39,790 nt of DNA from an uncultured Oscillospiraceae bacterium. GTDB taxonomy: Bacteria; Bacillota; Clostridia; Oscillospirales; Ruminococcaceae. The notes beneath the pieces are model-generated. The model searched no databases, had not been told where the DNA came from, and was given only the letters and a program-made list of their open reading frames with translations. The stretch's first letter is position 1. Each line of letters begins with the position of its first letter. Where the stretch lies: contig CASGAN010000016.1 in the NCBI GenBank assembly GCA_949299455.1, positions 1 to 39,790 of the forward strand, read 5' to 3'. A program made the position numbers and the translations under genes. Of the stretch, positions 1 through 7,995 are shown one piece after another.

Positions 1-1
1 T

Positions 2-199
2 AAAACGATGGAAAGCTACGGCGGCACGACAACACCGAGCAAATTTTATCCTGAGCTTGAACAGGGCTTTGTGAATACGCAGAAAGTCGATGCTGTTGCG
101 GGTGCAACGACTTCTTCGGACTCGATGAAAGCATTGTACAATGCACTTATTCCGAATATGGAAAAAGGAGACACTTCTGAGGTTTCCGTTACACCGTAA
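2..199 (+). CDS. FMN-binding domain protein, C-terminal end (partial)
   Basis: The reading frame is open from the left edge, so only the last 65 codons are visible and the true start lies outside the window. The stretch DAVAGATTSSDSMKALYNAL is typical of the FMN_bind domain (RnfG/NqrC type). In that family the Thr of the (S/T)GAT(S/T) signature carries FMN through a phosphoester bond. The flavin transferase ApbE that makes such bonds is encoded 82 bp downstream. The protein is probably exported or membrane-bound and passes electrons in a respiratory or extracellular redox chain. It is separate from the rnfG of this cluster, so the locus encodes at least two FMN_bind proteins. The family call is firm; the specific role is unknown because the N-terminus is missing. 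Confidence 0.8.
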   Translation, partial: KTMESYGGTTTPSKFYPELEQGFVNTQKVDAVAGATTSSDSMKALYNALIPNMEKGDTSEVSVTP

Positions 200-225
200 A
201 TATCGGATTTGAAATGAACAGCTTG

Positions 226-268
226 CAGGAAACATTTACACTTCATGTGTAAATGTTTCCTGTGTTTT
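226..268 (+). terminator. Strong hairpin with short T run after the FMN-binding gene
   Basis: A perfect 16-bp inverted repeat (226-241 with 247-262) has a 5-nt loop and is followed by TGTTTT. It fits an intrinsic terminator for the upstream gene. Only 12 nt separate it from the start of apbE, which leaves no room for a promoter. It may therefore act as a partial terminator that reduces readthrough into apbE-rnf. Confidence 0.75.
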
Positions 269-280
269 CGGGAGGTATTC

Positions 281-1327
281 ATGACAAAAAGAAAATGGTA
301 TAGTGTTGCTGCCGGACTATTGATTGCATTTGGATGCGGTGGATGTACTTCGCAGCAAAAACCTATGAATGCTGAATTGTATGTGATGGATACACAGGTG
401 ACACAGCAAGTTTACGGCGCAGACGCAAAAAAAGCTTCAGAGGCAGTGAATCGGCGCTTATCTGAACTGGAACAACTCTTGTCGCTGTATGTGGAATCAT
501 CAGAAATCAGCAAAATCAATGAAAATGCAGGAAAAACACCTGTAAAGGTTGATACCTATACATTTAATTTGCTAAAAAAAGGACGCAGCTTCAGCGAAAA
601 ATCGAACGGATTATTTGATATCACCATTGCACCGTTGTCCACATTGTGGGGCATCACGTCCGATCATCCAAAAGTACCTTCTGAAAATGAAATTGCATCT
701 GCACTGGATCATGTTTCCTATCAAAATCTGATATTGGATGAGGGCGCGCAGACTGCATTTTTAAAAGAAGAGGGAATGGCGATTGATTTAGGCGGCATTG
801 CGAAAGGTTATTTCTGCGAGGAAATTGAATCGATTTATGCGGATTATCGTGTGGATTCGGCGCTCATTTCGATCGGCGGGAATATCTACACCTATCACAA
901 AAAGCCAGATGGATCGCCTTACCGGCTTGGCATCCGAAATCCGCTTTCTGACTCTGCGAATGATCTGATGGGAATTCTTTCATCTCATGATGAAGTTGTC
1001 GCTACAACCGGCACGTATGAGCGGTATTTTGTGCAGGACGGTGTGCGGTATCATCATATTCTTGACTTGAAAACCGGTTATCCCTGTGATTCCGACCTGA
1101 TTTCAGTGACCGTTGTGGCAAAAGACGGTGCACTGGCAGATGCGCTGTCGACTACACTATTTTTGGCTGGAAAAGAGGCGATTCCTTCCTATATCAATCA
1201 CCCGGATTTCTCGGTTATTGTGATTGATGAAGAAAACCGCGTTTATGTTTCGCCATCCCTTGCAGATCGGTTTACGATTGAAGATGATACATTCACACGT
1301 GCAAATGGATTTGAGGAAGCAGCATGA
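281..1327 (+). CDS. apbE: FAD:protein FMN transferase (ApbE), lipoprotein
   Basis: ApbE transfers FMN from FAD to a Thr of target proteins, with Mg2+, on the outer face of the membrane. Here the obvious targets are RnfD, RnfG and the FMN-binding protein upstream. The start at 281 is chosen over an upstream in-frame ATG at 245 because GGGAGG precedes it by 5 nt and the 245 ATG lies within the terminator hairpin. The 348-aa product begins with a short lipoprotein-like signal (KRK, hydrophobic run, then Cys19 or Cys22). Family motifs are visible: LGGIAKGY near residue 170, SIGGN near 205, HHILDLKTGYP near 256, and the metal-binding ADALSTTLF near 285. The stop overlaps the next ATG by 4 nt, so translation is coupled. 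Confidence 0.93.
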   Translation: MTKRKWYSVAAGLLIAFGCGGCTSQQKPMNAELYVMDTQVTQQVYGADAKKASEAVNRRLSELEQLLSLYVESSEISKINENAGKTPVKVDTYTFNLLKKGRSFSEKSNGLFDITIAPLSTLWGITSDHPKVPSENEIASALDHVSYQNLILDEGAQTAFLKEEGMAIDLGGIAKGYFCEEIESIYADYRVDSALISIGGNIYTYHKKPDGSPYRLGIRNPLSDSANDLMGILSSHDEVVATTGTYERYFVQDGVRYHHILDLKTGYPCDSDLISVTVVAKDGALADALSTTLFLAGKEAIPSYINHPDFSVIVIDEENRVYVSPSLADRFTIEDDTFTRANGFEEAA

Positions 1328-1716
1328 AAACAGAACAGCAAAAACGAAAAATTATTTCAAAAGGCGGGATCATCCTCTTGCTGCTTTTGATTGCAGTGTC
1401 TGTGTTGCTTGTATGGATGTTCACACCAAAGGATGACTCGATCGGCGTTGCACAGATCATGCTGGACGGAAAATGCGTCAAAACAATCAATCTTTTGACT
1501 GCAAAGGACAGCACCTTTACACTTGAAAATTGCGAAAATGTGCACTTTGAGATCAAAAACCATCAGATTCGATTTGTCAATGTCAATTGTCCTGATCATT
1601 TGTGCGAACAATTTGGATTTATTTCGCATCCGGGACAGACGGCGGTTTGTATGCCGAATCGTGTCTCTGTGACGATTGTCGGAACAGATGCGAAAACGGA
1701 CGGGATTGTGAATTAA
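1324..1716 (+). CDS. NusG domain II-containing membrane-anchored protein
   Basis: This 130-aa protein has a lysine-rich N-terminus, one transmembrane helix (about residues 15-33) and an extracytoplasmic domain. That domain contains NVNCPDHLCEQFGFISHPGQ followed by AVCMPNRV, the signature of the NusG_II family (PF07009). Small proteins of this type commonly sit beside apbE and a Gx transporter in clostridial rnf clusters. Their function is not established; a role in assembly or flavinylation of the redox complex is only inferred from location. The ATG overlaps the apbE stop (ATGA). The paired cysteines could bind metal or form a disulfide. Confidence 0.85.
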   Translation: MKTEQQKRKIISKGGIILLLLLIAVSVLLVWMFTPKDDSIGVAQIMLDGKCVKTINLLTAKDSTFTLENCENVHFEIKNHQIRFVNVNCPDHLCEQFGFISHPGQTAVCMPNRVSVTIVGTDAKTDGIVN

Positions 1717-1730
1717 AAGGCGGGAAGACG

Positions 1731-2249
1731 ATGAAACATAAACTTTCGATTCGGACGATCACCATAACAGCTTTGTTGTTTGCACTGTCTGTTGTACTGA
1801 TGATCTTAGAGAATCTGATTCCGCCGATTCCGGCGCTGCCGCCGGGTGTAAAGCTTGGACTGTCGAATGTGGTCATCATGTATTCGCTTTTTTATTTCGG
1901 AAAGCCGCGCACATTTTTATTGCTTGGCTTAAAAATCGGGTTTGTTTTCATCACGCGTGGTGTGACAGCCTGTTTTTTGAGTGCGGCGGGCGGAATTTTT
2001 TCCGTTTTGATTATGGCGGTGCTGCTTGCATTGCAAAAGATTCGAATTTCGTATATAATAATAAGTGTTTGTGCAGCGGTTGCGCATAATATCGCACAGC
2101 TTGCTGCCGCAAGTTTTCTTTTATCAAGTACAGCGGTGTTTTACTATGCGCCGCTGCTTGTCCTGTCAGGTGTTTTCATGGGGATTCTCACCGGCACACT
2201 GCTTCGTGTGATGATGCCTGCGATGAAACGGCTTGACCGCAGAACATAA
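1731..2249 (+). CDS. Gx transporter / heptaprenyl diphosphate synthase component I-like membrane protein
   Basis: This is a hydrophobic protein of 172 aa with about five membrane segments. The conserved stretch IPPIPALPPGVKLGLSNVV near residue 25 is typical of PF07456. That family was named after heptaprenyl diphosphate synthase component I, but many members behave like ECF-type substrate-binding proteins and are labelled Gx transporters. Start 1731 was chosen because GGCGGGAAG precedes it and the protein then begins with a normal membrane N-terminus; the frame is open further upstream but would overlap the previous gene. It sits between the NusG-II gene and rnfC, as in many clostridia. A flavin, quinone or isoprenoid-related substrate is possible but unproven. 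Confidence 0.8.
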   Translation: MKHKLSIRTITITALLFALSVVLMILENLIPPIPALPPGVKLGLSNVVIMYSLFYFGKPRTFLLLGLKIGFVFITRGVTACFLSAAGGIFSVLIMAVLLALQKIRISYIIISVCAAVAHNIAQLAAASFLLSSTAVFYYAPLLVLSGVFMGILTGTLLRVMMPAMKRLDRRT

Positions 2250-2274
2250 AATTTTCATGATCAGGGAGGTCAAA

Positions 2275-3603
2275 ATGGCTATCATAAAAAGCAGACGGTG
2301 TTTGGCCGGCGCACATGTTGCGCATTACAAAAACACCACGGAAAAAGAAACAAAACAGCTTCCGCTGTCCAAAAAAGTGACAATTCCGCTGCTCCAGCAC
2401 ATGGGTGCGCCGTGCGAGCCGCTTGTGAAAAAAGGTGATCATGTGTGTACCGGTCAGAAAATCGGCGACAACAGCGCGTTTTTCTCTGTGCCGGTCCATG
2501 CGAGCTGCTCAGGTGTTGTAGAGGATATCGTTCCGTTTACAAATATTGTGGGTATCACCTGCAAAGCGGTTGTGATTGCAGTGGATGAAGTGCAGGAACA
2601 AGCGCCGGTCAGCCGTCCGGTGATCGAAACGACCGAGCAATTCCTTGCCGCTGTACGAGAAAGCGGACTCGTCGGATTGGGCGGCGCAGGATTTCCGGCG
2701 CATGTCAAATTCGGCTATCGTGACATTGACAAAGTGGACACGCTGGTGGTCAATGCCGCAGAATGCGAACCGTATATCACCGCGGACTATCGCACTTGTA
2801 TCGAATCGACACAGGATATTGTGGACGGTGTGCGTGCAATCTGCAAATTTTTGAATCTAAGCCGTGTGTTTATCGGTATTGAGGATAATAAAGCATTTGC
2901 GATGGAAGTGCTTGATCAGGCATTTTCATCGGAGGATCATGTAACGGTCGTTTCACTGCCTTCTGTATATCCGCAGGGTGCAGAAAAATCGATCATTTAT
3001 GCGACAACCGGTATCACCGTTCCGCGCGGCAAGCTTCCGGCGGACTGCGGTGTGATTGTTTCAAACGTGTCGTCTGTTGCACATCTCGGCCGGTATTTAA
3101 AAACCGGAATGCCGCTGATTGAAAAACGCATTACCGTAGACGGCGATGCAGTTTCCGATCCGCAGAATCTGATGGTACGCATCGGTACACCGGTTCGTGA
3201 TGTATTGGCTTACTGCCATGTTTCGGAAAACGATTGCGGCAAGGTGCTGATGGGCGGTCCGATGATGGGATCTGCACTTGCAGATATCGACGCGCCAATT
3301 GTGAAAAACAACAATGCGGTCATCTGTTTTCAGGAGAAGTCATCACTGCTTCCCAAAACGACGGCATGTATCCGGTGTTCAAAATGTATCGGTGTCTGTC
3401 CGATGCGCTTGATGCCGGCAAAACTTGAAAAAGCATATGACAAACGGGATGCCGCAGAGCTTGAGAATCTGTGTGTTGATCTTTGCATCAACTGCGGCTG
3501 CTGTTCGTTTGTATGTCCGGCAAAACGCCATTTGGCACAGAAAAATCAGCTTGCAAAAGCGTTTTTGAAAGAACAAAACAGCAAGGAGGACAAAAAGGCA
3601 TGA
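2275..3603 (+). CDS. rnfC: Rnf electron transport complex subunit C
   Basis: RnfC is the peripheral iron-sulfur and NADH/FMN-binding subunit of the Rnf complex, which couples ferredoxin oxidation and NAD+ reduction to Na+ or H+ export. The 442-aa length is normal for the clostridial form. The N-terminal part has the barrel-sandwich segment (PCEPLVKKGDHV). The middle contains GLGGAGFPAHVK and NAAECEPYI, the NADH/FMN-binding region shared with NuoF. The C-terminal part has two four-Cys clusters: CIRCSKCIGVCP from about residue 365 and CINCGCCSFVCP from about 404. The start at ATG 2275 follows AGGGAGG with proper spacing. The stop overlaps the rnfD start. Confidence 0.96.
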   Translation: MAIIKSRRCLAGAHVAHYKNTTEKETKQLPLSKKVTIPLLQHMGAPCEPLVKKGDHVCTGQKIGDNSAFFSVPVHASCSGVVEDIVPFTNIVGITCKAVVIAVDEVQEQAPVSRPVIETTEQFLAAVRESGLVGLGGAGFPAHVKFGYRDIDKVDTLVVNAAECEPYITADYRTCIESTQDIVDGVRAICKFLNLSRVFIGIEDNKAFAMEVLDQAFSSEDHVTVVSLPSVYPQGAEKSIIYATTGITVPRGKLPADCGVIVSNVSSVAHLGRYLKTGMPLIEKRITVDGDAVSDPQNLMVRIGTPVRDVLAYCHVSENDCGKVLMGGPMMGSALADIDAPIVKNNNAVICFQEKSSLLPKTTACIRCSKCIGVCPMRLMPAKLEKAYDKRDAAELENLCVDLCINCGCCSFVCPAKRHLAQKNQLAKAFLKEQNSKEDKKA

Positions 3604-4529
3604 GTAAATGGACTGTTTCCCCGTCGCCGCATATGCTGTCGTCCAATTCGACGTCGAATATTATGTTTGATGTGATTGTGGCGCTGTTTCCGGCGTTGCT
3701 TGTGGGCATTTATGTGTTCGGCCCGCGCGCACTGATTGTAACACTCGTGTGTGTTGCAGCGTGTATGCTCTCTGAATTTGTGATTCGCAAGCTGATGAAA
3801 CGCGACAATACACTCGGCGATTTCAGTGCGATTGTCACCGGCATCTTGCTGGCGTTTAACCTGCCGCCGCAGGTTCCGCTGTGGGTAGCGGCACTCGGTT
3901 CGGTGTTTGCAATCGTTGTGGTCAAGCAGCTGTTCGGCGGCATCGGACAGAATTTTGCAAATCCTGCGATTGCGGCAAGAATCTTTTTGTTCGTTTCGTT
4001 CTCTACGTATATGACAACCTGGACGGTACCGTTCGGTTATCAGCACATGGCAGATGCAGTTGCCGGTGCAACACCGCTTGTGGACATTGCTTCTGCAAAT
4101 ACACTCGATCTGTTTTTAGGCAATGTAAGCGGCTGTATCGGTGAAGTCAGTGCGGCAGCACTGCTATTGGGTGGCATCTATCTTTCAATTCGCCGTGTGA
4201 TCAACCCGCTTGTGCCGCTTACATTCATCGGTACGGTGTTCGTATTTACATGGGTGCTTGGAGAAAATCCGGTCAATCACATTTTGGCGGGCGGCTTGAT
4301 GCTCGGTGCGATTTTCATGGCAACCGACTATTCGACCACACCGGCAACACTCAAAGGAAAGCTTATCTTTGCACTTGGCTGCGGCGTGATCACAACACTC
4401 ATTCGCGTGTTCGGATCGTATCCGGAGGGCGTTTCATTTGCAATTCTGCTGATGAATCTCGTCACACCGCTGATTGACCGCTGCACGCAGACGAAACCGT
4501 TTGGAGCAGGAGGGAAACAGCATGTATAA
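3600..4529 (+). CDS. rnfD: Rnf electron transport complex subunit D
   Basis: Integral membrane subunit, 309 aa, with about nine hydrophobic segments. The motif VAGATPL around residues 154-160 gives the covalent FMN attachment site at Thr158 by comparison with NqrB/RnfD; ApbE upstream is the expected modifying enzyme. The conserved N-terminal SPSPHMLSSNST and the GGIGQNFANPAIAAR segment are family hallmarks. The ATG overlaps the rnfC stop by 4 nt, and the gene overlaps rnfG by 8 nt, so the whole set is translationally coupled. Confidence 0.95.
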   Translation: MSKWTVSPSPHMLSSNSTSNIMFDVIVALFPALLVGIYVFGPRALIVTLVCVAACMLSEFVIRKLMKRDNTLGDFSAIVTGILLAFNLPPQVPLWVAALGSVFAIVVVKQLFGGIGQNFANPAIAARIFLFVSFSTYMTTWTVPFGYQHMADAVAGATPLVDIASANTLDLFLGNVSGCIGEVSAAALLLGGIYLSIRRVINPLVPLTFIGTVFVFTWVLGENPVNHILAGGLMLGAIFMATDYSTTPATLKGKLIFALGCGVITTLIRVFGSYPEGVSFAILLMNLVTPLIDRCTQTKPFGAGGKQHV

Positions 4530-5082
4530 ATCGATTGTAAAACCGACGCTGACACTGACCTTGATTGCTGTCATTGTGGGCGCACTGCTTGCACTCACCT
4601 ATCAGCTGACCGGTGTTGGCAACGCTTCGACTGGCATTGCAGCAGACAAGCTTGCCGAATATCAGCCGACGGTTCTGCCTTCTGCATCGAAATTGGTACA
4701 GGCGAATGTGACCTCTGAAACCGCAGGTTTTTTGGGTGCGTATGTCGATGAAGGCGGCTCCGGCTGTGCAATTAACATCAGCGCAAAAGGTTATCACGGA
4801 AACGACAGCTTAAACCTGCTCATCGGATTTGATCAAAACGGAGCGATTGCTGGTATTTATGCGATTTCCACACAGGAGACACCAGGTGTCGGCACCAAAG
4901 CAACCGAGCCTGATTATCTGAAGGCTTATATCGGAAAAACCGCACCGGTGACCGTCGCAAAAGACGGCAGCGGTGATATCGACGCGATTGCAAATGCGAC
5001 GGTTTCTTCTAACGCGGTCGGTGATGCGGTCAATCAGGCGTTTTCCATTTATGAAGAACTGAAAGGAGAGCTTGGGCTGTGA
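4522..5082 (+). CDS. rnfG: Rnf electron transport complex subunit G (FMN-binding)
   Basis: RnfG has one N-terminal transmembrane helix (about residues 10-30) and an extracytoplasmic FMN_bind domain; total 186 aa. The expected flavin attachment Thr is Thr160 within IANATVSSNAV. The common form is SGAT(S/T), so the Ser-Gly before Ala-Thr is Ala-Asn here, a mild deviation that still keeps the acceptor Thr. The segment TQETPGVGTKA near residue 115 is also typical. It is encoded between rnfD and rnfE with overlaps on both sides. Confidence 0.94.
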   Translation: MYKSIVKPTLTLTLIAVIVGALLALTYQLTGVGNASTGIAADKLAEYQPTVLPSASKLVQANVTSETAGFLGAYVDEGGSGCAINISAKGYHGNDSLNLLIGFDQNGAIAGIYAISTQETPGVGTKATEPDYLKAYIGKTAPVTVAKDGSGDIDAIANATVSSNAVGDAVNQAFSIYEELKGELGL

Positions 5083-5744
5083 GTTATTTAAAAACCTTCA
5101 CCAAAGGCATTATTAAAGAGAATCCGGTTCTTGTGATGCTTTTGGGTACTTGTCCGACGCTTGCGGTCACAACGCTCGCAATCAACGGACTTGGCATGGG
5201 ACTGGCAACCACGTTCGTACTTGTCTGTTCCAATATCGTTATTTCGCTTTTGAAGAATGTGATTCCGAAAGAAGTGCGCCTGCCTTCGTTCATCGTGATC
5301 ATCGCAGGCTTCGTCACATTTGTAAGCTTCATGCTGCAAAGCTATCTTCCGGATCTTTACAGTGCACTCGGCGTGTTCTTGTCGCTCATTACTGTAAACT
5401 GCATTATTTTAGGCCGTGCAGAAATGTTTGCAAGCAAAAATAATGTCGTTGCTTCTGCACTCGACGGACTCGGCATGGGCGTTGGTTTTACGTTTGCACT
5501 GCTGTGCATCGGTATTATCCGCGAACTGCTCGGAAGCGGCAGTGTGTTTGGCTTTGCATTGGGCGACTGGTTTGAGCCGATCGGCTTTTTCGCACAGTCT
5601 GCCGGCGGCTTCTTTGTGTTCGGCGTTGTTATTGCTGTGGTCAACGTGATCTCGAACTATAAAATTTCGAAGAAAAAAATCGGATGTGCAAACTGTCCGA
5701 ATGCCGCTGCTTGCGGTGCAAAAGAGGAGGGCGCTGAAGCATGA
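5079..5744 (+). CDS. rnfE: Rnf electron transport complex subunit E
   Basis: Integral membrane protein of 221 aa in the NqrD/RnfE family, paralogous to RnfA. Six hydrophobic helices, with the family segments NPVLVMLLGTCPTLAVT near the N-terminus and SLITVNCIILGRAE near residue 110. The RnfE/RnfA pair forms the membrane core with an iron-sulfur site contributed by conserved cysteines, one of which is in the GTCP segment. The start codon is GTG, overlapping the rnfG stop (GTGA), preceded by GAAAGGAG. The C-terminal tail carries extra cysteines (CANCPNAAAC), which is unusual-looking but present in clostridial homologs as far as I recall. Confidence 0.94.
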   Translation: MSYLKTFTKGIIKENPVLVMLLGTCPTLAVTTLAINGLGMGLATTFVLVCSNIVISLLKNVIPKEVRLPSFIVIIAGFVTFVSFMLQSYLPDLYSALGVFLSLITVNCIILGRAEMFASKNNVVASALDGLGMGVGFTFALLCIGIIRELLGSGSVFGFALGDWFEPIGFFAQSAGGFFVFGVVIAVVNVISNYKISKKKIGCANCPNAAACGAKEEGAEA

Positions 5745-6331
5745 AAGAATTGATGATTATTTTGTTCAGTGCAATCCTTGTTGAAAACTTTGTATTGAAC
5801 AAGTTTATGGGTATCTGCCCGTTCTTGGGTGTTTCCAAAAAAATGAGCTCGGCGCTCGGCATGAGTGCGGCGGTTACGTTTGTCATGCTCATGGCAACGG
5901 CGCTCACCTATCCGATCTACAAACTGCTGCTTGAGCCGTTCTCGCTCGATTATCTGCGGGTCGTCGTTTTCATTTTGATTATCGCGCTGTTTGTGCAGCT
6001 GACAGAAATCATTATCAAACGATTTGTACCGCCGCTTTATCATTCACTCGGTGTATATCTGCCGCTCATTACCACAAACTGTGCCGTCCTCGGTGTAACG
6101 ATTCTGAATATCGACAACACCTATACGTTTGCACAGTCGATGTTCAATTCACTGGGCGCTGGTATCGGCTTTGCATTGGCACTCGTGATTTTTGCAGGTG
6201 TGCGCGAGCGTGTGGATGCGGCTGATCTGCCGAAAGCGTTCAAAGGCATTCCGGCAACGCTGATTGCCGCATCGATTGTTTCGCTTTCCTTTGTGGGATT
6301 CAGCGGAATTGTTGAAGGCATCTTCAAATAA
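5741..6331 (+). CDS. rnfA: Rnf electron transport complex subunit A
   Basis: Integral membrane subunit, 196 aa, with six predicted helices; family hallmarks are ENFVLNKFMGICPFLGVSKK near the N-terminus and LITTNCAVLGVTI near residue 108. Together with RnfE it forms the ion-conducting, iron-sulfur-bearing core of the complex. Its ATG overlaps the rnfE stop by 4 nt. The length matches the usual 190-195 aa. Confidence 0.95.
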   Translation: MKELMIILFSAILVENFVLNKFMGICPFLGVSKKMSSALGMSAAVTFVMLMATALTYPIYKLLLEPFSLDYLRVVVFILIIALFVQLTEIIIKRFVPPLYHSLGVYLPLITTNCAVLGVTILNIDNTYTFAQSMFNSLGAGIGFALALVIFAGVRERVDAADLPKAFKGIPATLIAASIVSLSFVGFSGIVEGIFK

Positions 6332-6349
6332 GGAAAGGAGAATGTGCAA

Positions 6350-7147
6350 ATGACAGTTTGGGATATTTTGATTCCGGTATTTATTTTTATCGGTCTCGGC
6401 GTGTTTGCCGGTTTTCTTCTTTCCGTGTTTTCGAAAATTTTCGCTGTGAAAACAGATGAAAAGGTGGAAGAGGTTGTAGCTGCACTGCCGGGTTTAAACT
6501 GTGGCGTCTGCGGCTTTTCCGGATGTGAAAACTACGCACAGAATATTGTGCACGGCGGCGCAAAAACAAACCGCTGCGTACCGGGCGGCGACGAAGCGGC
6601 AAAGAAAATCAGTGCGATTATGGGCACTGCATTTGAAGATGTGACTGAGTGTGTTGCGTTTGTCGCATGTGAGGGCAAAGTACCGGAAAACACGTCCGAT
6701 CTCTACAACTATGACGGTGAGCAATCGTGTGCGGCATGCAGCCTTTACTATAAAGGAAAAGGTGTCTGCAACTATGGCTGTCTTGGATACGGCGACTGTG
6801 CAAATGTGTGTAACTTCGGTGCGATTTCGCTTGACAGCGGCATTGCAAAAGTTGATCCGACAAAATGCACCGGATGTACGATGTGCACCAAAGCCTGCCC
6901 GAACGGACTGTTAAAAATCCGTGAGCTCGCAAAACACGTTGCTGTCACCTGTGCAAGCTGTGATAACGGCAAACAGACGATTGCCAACTGCAAACACGGC
7001 TGCATCGGCTGTAAAAAATGCGAAAAGACATGTCCGACCGGTGCAATTACTGTAACCAATCAGGTGGCGTCGATTGACAGCGCGCTTTGCACGAACTGCA
7101 AAGCTTGCATGGAAGTTTGTCCGCGCGGCTGTATTGTGGAATTATAA
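6350..7147 (+). CDS. rnfB: Rnf electron transport complex subunit B (polyferredoxin)
   Basis: RnfB accepts electrons from reduced ferredoxin. One N-terminal membrane helix (about residues 5-28) is followed by the conserved LPGLNCGVCGFSGCENYA cluster motif near residue 45 and by several four-Cys ferredoxin motifs, including CTGCTMCTKACP, CIGCKKCEKTCP and CTNCKACMEVCP. I place the start at ATG 6350 because AGGAAAGGAG at 6331-6340 is 9 nt upstream; a GTG at 6344 in frame is too close. It is the last gene of the rnfCDGEAB order used by clostridia, with 18 nt after rnfA, and a terminator follows. Confidence 0.95.
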   Translation: MTVWDILIPVFIFIGLGVFAGFLLSVFSKIFAVKTDEKVEEVVAALPGLNCGVCGFSGCENYAQNIVHGGAKTNRCVPGGDEAAKKISAIMGTAFEDVTECVAFVACEGKVPENTSDLYNYDGEQSCAACSLYYKGKGVCNYGCLGYGDCANVCNFGAISLDSGIAKVDPTKCTGCTMCTKACPNGLLKIRELAKHVAVTCASCDNGKQTIANCKHGCIGCKKCEKTCPTGAITVTNQVASIDSALCTNCKACMEVCPRGCIVEL

Positions 7148-7151
7148 GATC

Positions 7152-7184
7152 AAAAAGAGCGTGTGAACTCACACGCTCTTTTTT
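7152..7184 (+). terminator. Intrinsic terminator after rnfB
   Basis: The stem AAAAAGAGCGTGTG pairs with CACACGCTCTTTTT around the 4-nt loop AACT, ending in a T run. It closes the rnf operon. The ispF ribosome binding site starts only 7 nt later, so ispF has no visible promoter of its own and may depend on readthrough. Confidence 0.88.
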
Positions 7185-7202
7185 AAAAAAGGAGGAACGT
7201 CT

Positions 7203-7676
7203 ATGATGCGAATCGGTCATGGATATGATGTACATAAGCTTGCAGAAAACCGGAAGCTTATTTTAGGCGGTGTCGATATCCCGCATACCGTGGGACTGCT
7301 TGGGCATTCCGATGCGGATGTTCTGACACACGCGGTGATGGATGCGCTGCTTGGTGCGGCGGCGCTTGGCGATATCGGACAGCATTTTCCGGATACCGAC
7401 GAAGCGTACCGCGGCGCGGACAGTTTAAAATTGTTAGACGCTGTGTGCGAAAAAATTAAGAATAAAGGATACGGAATTTCGAATATCGACGCGACAATCA
7501 TCGCGCAGGCGCCGAAGCTTTCGCCGTTTATCCCGAAGATGAAAGAGAATCTTGCACGTATCTGCGGGATCGATCCGGATTGTGTGAACGTAAAGGCAAC
7601 TACCGAAGAACATCTTGGATTTACCGGCGAAAAATTAGGCATTTCCGCCCATGCGGTCTGCTTACTCTTTACCTAA
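7203..7676 (+). CDS. ispF: 2-C-methyl-D-erythritol 2,4-cyclodiphosphate synthase
   Basis: IspF cyclises CDP-ME-2-phosphate to MEcPP in the non-mevalonate isoprenoid pathway. The 157-aa length is normal. Metal-binding Asp and His are in GHGYDVHKL at the N-terminus, and a further conserved His is in [19 protein letters not shown]. The substrate loop GDIGQHFPD and the C-terminal [10 protein letters not shown] are also present. GGAGG at 7191-7195 sits 7 nt before ATG 7203; a second ATG follows directly and could also be used. It lies alone between two strong terminators, and no other MEP-pathway gene is nearby. Confidence 0.95.
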   Translation: MMRIGHGYDVHKLAENRKLILGGVDIPHTVGLLGHSDADVLTHAVMDALLGAAALGDIGQHFPDTDEAYRGADSLKLLDAVCEKIKNKGYGISNIDATIIAQAPKLSPFIPKMKENLARICGIDPDCVNVKATTEEHLGFTGEKLGISAHAVCLLFT

Positions 7677-7693
7677 AGAAAAAATGAACGTTC

Positions 7694-7742
7694 CGCCTCC
7701 TGCTTTGCATAGAATGGTGCAAAGCAGGAGGCGAATTTTTTT
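7694..7742 (+). terminator. Intrinsic terminator after ispF
   Basis: A perfect 16-bp stem (7694-7709 with 7718-7733) around an 8-nt loop, followed by AA and seven T. This is a strong terminator, only 22 nt before the start of the next gene. Confidence 0.92.
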
Positions 7743-7764
7743 CGCAAAAGAAAGGGGAATTTTT

Positions 7765-7980
7765 ATGAGACAGGAGCGCATTTTCATGGTACAATCGGTC
7801 ACATATGCCTATCGTGCGCGGGATGTATTGTTTCGGGTGGGGATTCGTGCAACAGTCATGCGTGTGCCGCATGATCTGCGGGACGGCGGATGCGGTTATG
7901 GGGTACGCACTGCTGCAAACGAAGCGGATGCCGTTCGGATTCTTTCGCAGAATGGGATCAAGGTGAAACGTGTGGTTTGA
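7765..7980 (+). CDS. DUF3343 small protein, putative Se/S carrier-like
   Basis: A small protein of 71 aa with the DUF3343 (PF11823) layout: an N-terminal beta strand with an aromatic or hydrophobic run, VGIRATVMRVPHDLRDGGCGYGVR in the middle containing a single conserved Cys, and a C-terminal helix plus strand. Pfam describes this family as a putative selenium/sulfur carrier, mostly from comparative genomics; no reaction is proven. The start at 7765 follows AAAGGGG; the frame is open further upstream but would run through the terminator. It is 15 nt ahead of the cysteine desulfurase-like gene, and this pairing is recurrent. The Cys in GGCGYG could carry persulfide or perselenide received from that partner (inference). 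Confidence 0.75.
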   Translation: MRQERIFMVQSVTYAYRARDVLFRVGIRATVMRVPHDLRDGGCGYGVRTAANEADAVRILSQNGIKVKRVV

Positions 7981-7995
7981 CGGAGGAATCGGTAA

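Noticed and set aside
245-280. Longer ApbE from the ATG at 245
   Set aside because: That ATG is inside the terminator hairpin and would add residues before a good signal peptide that begins at 281 with its own ribosome site.
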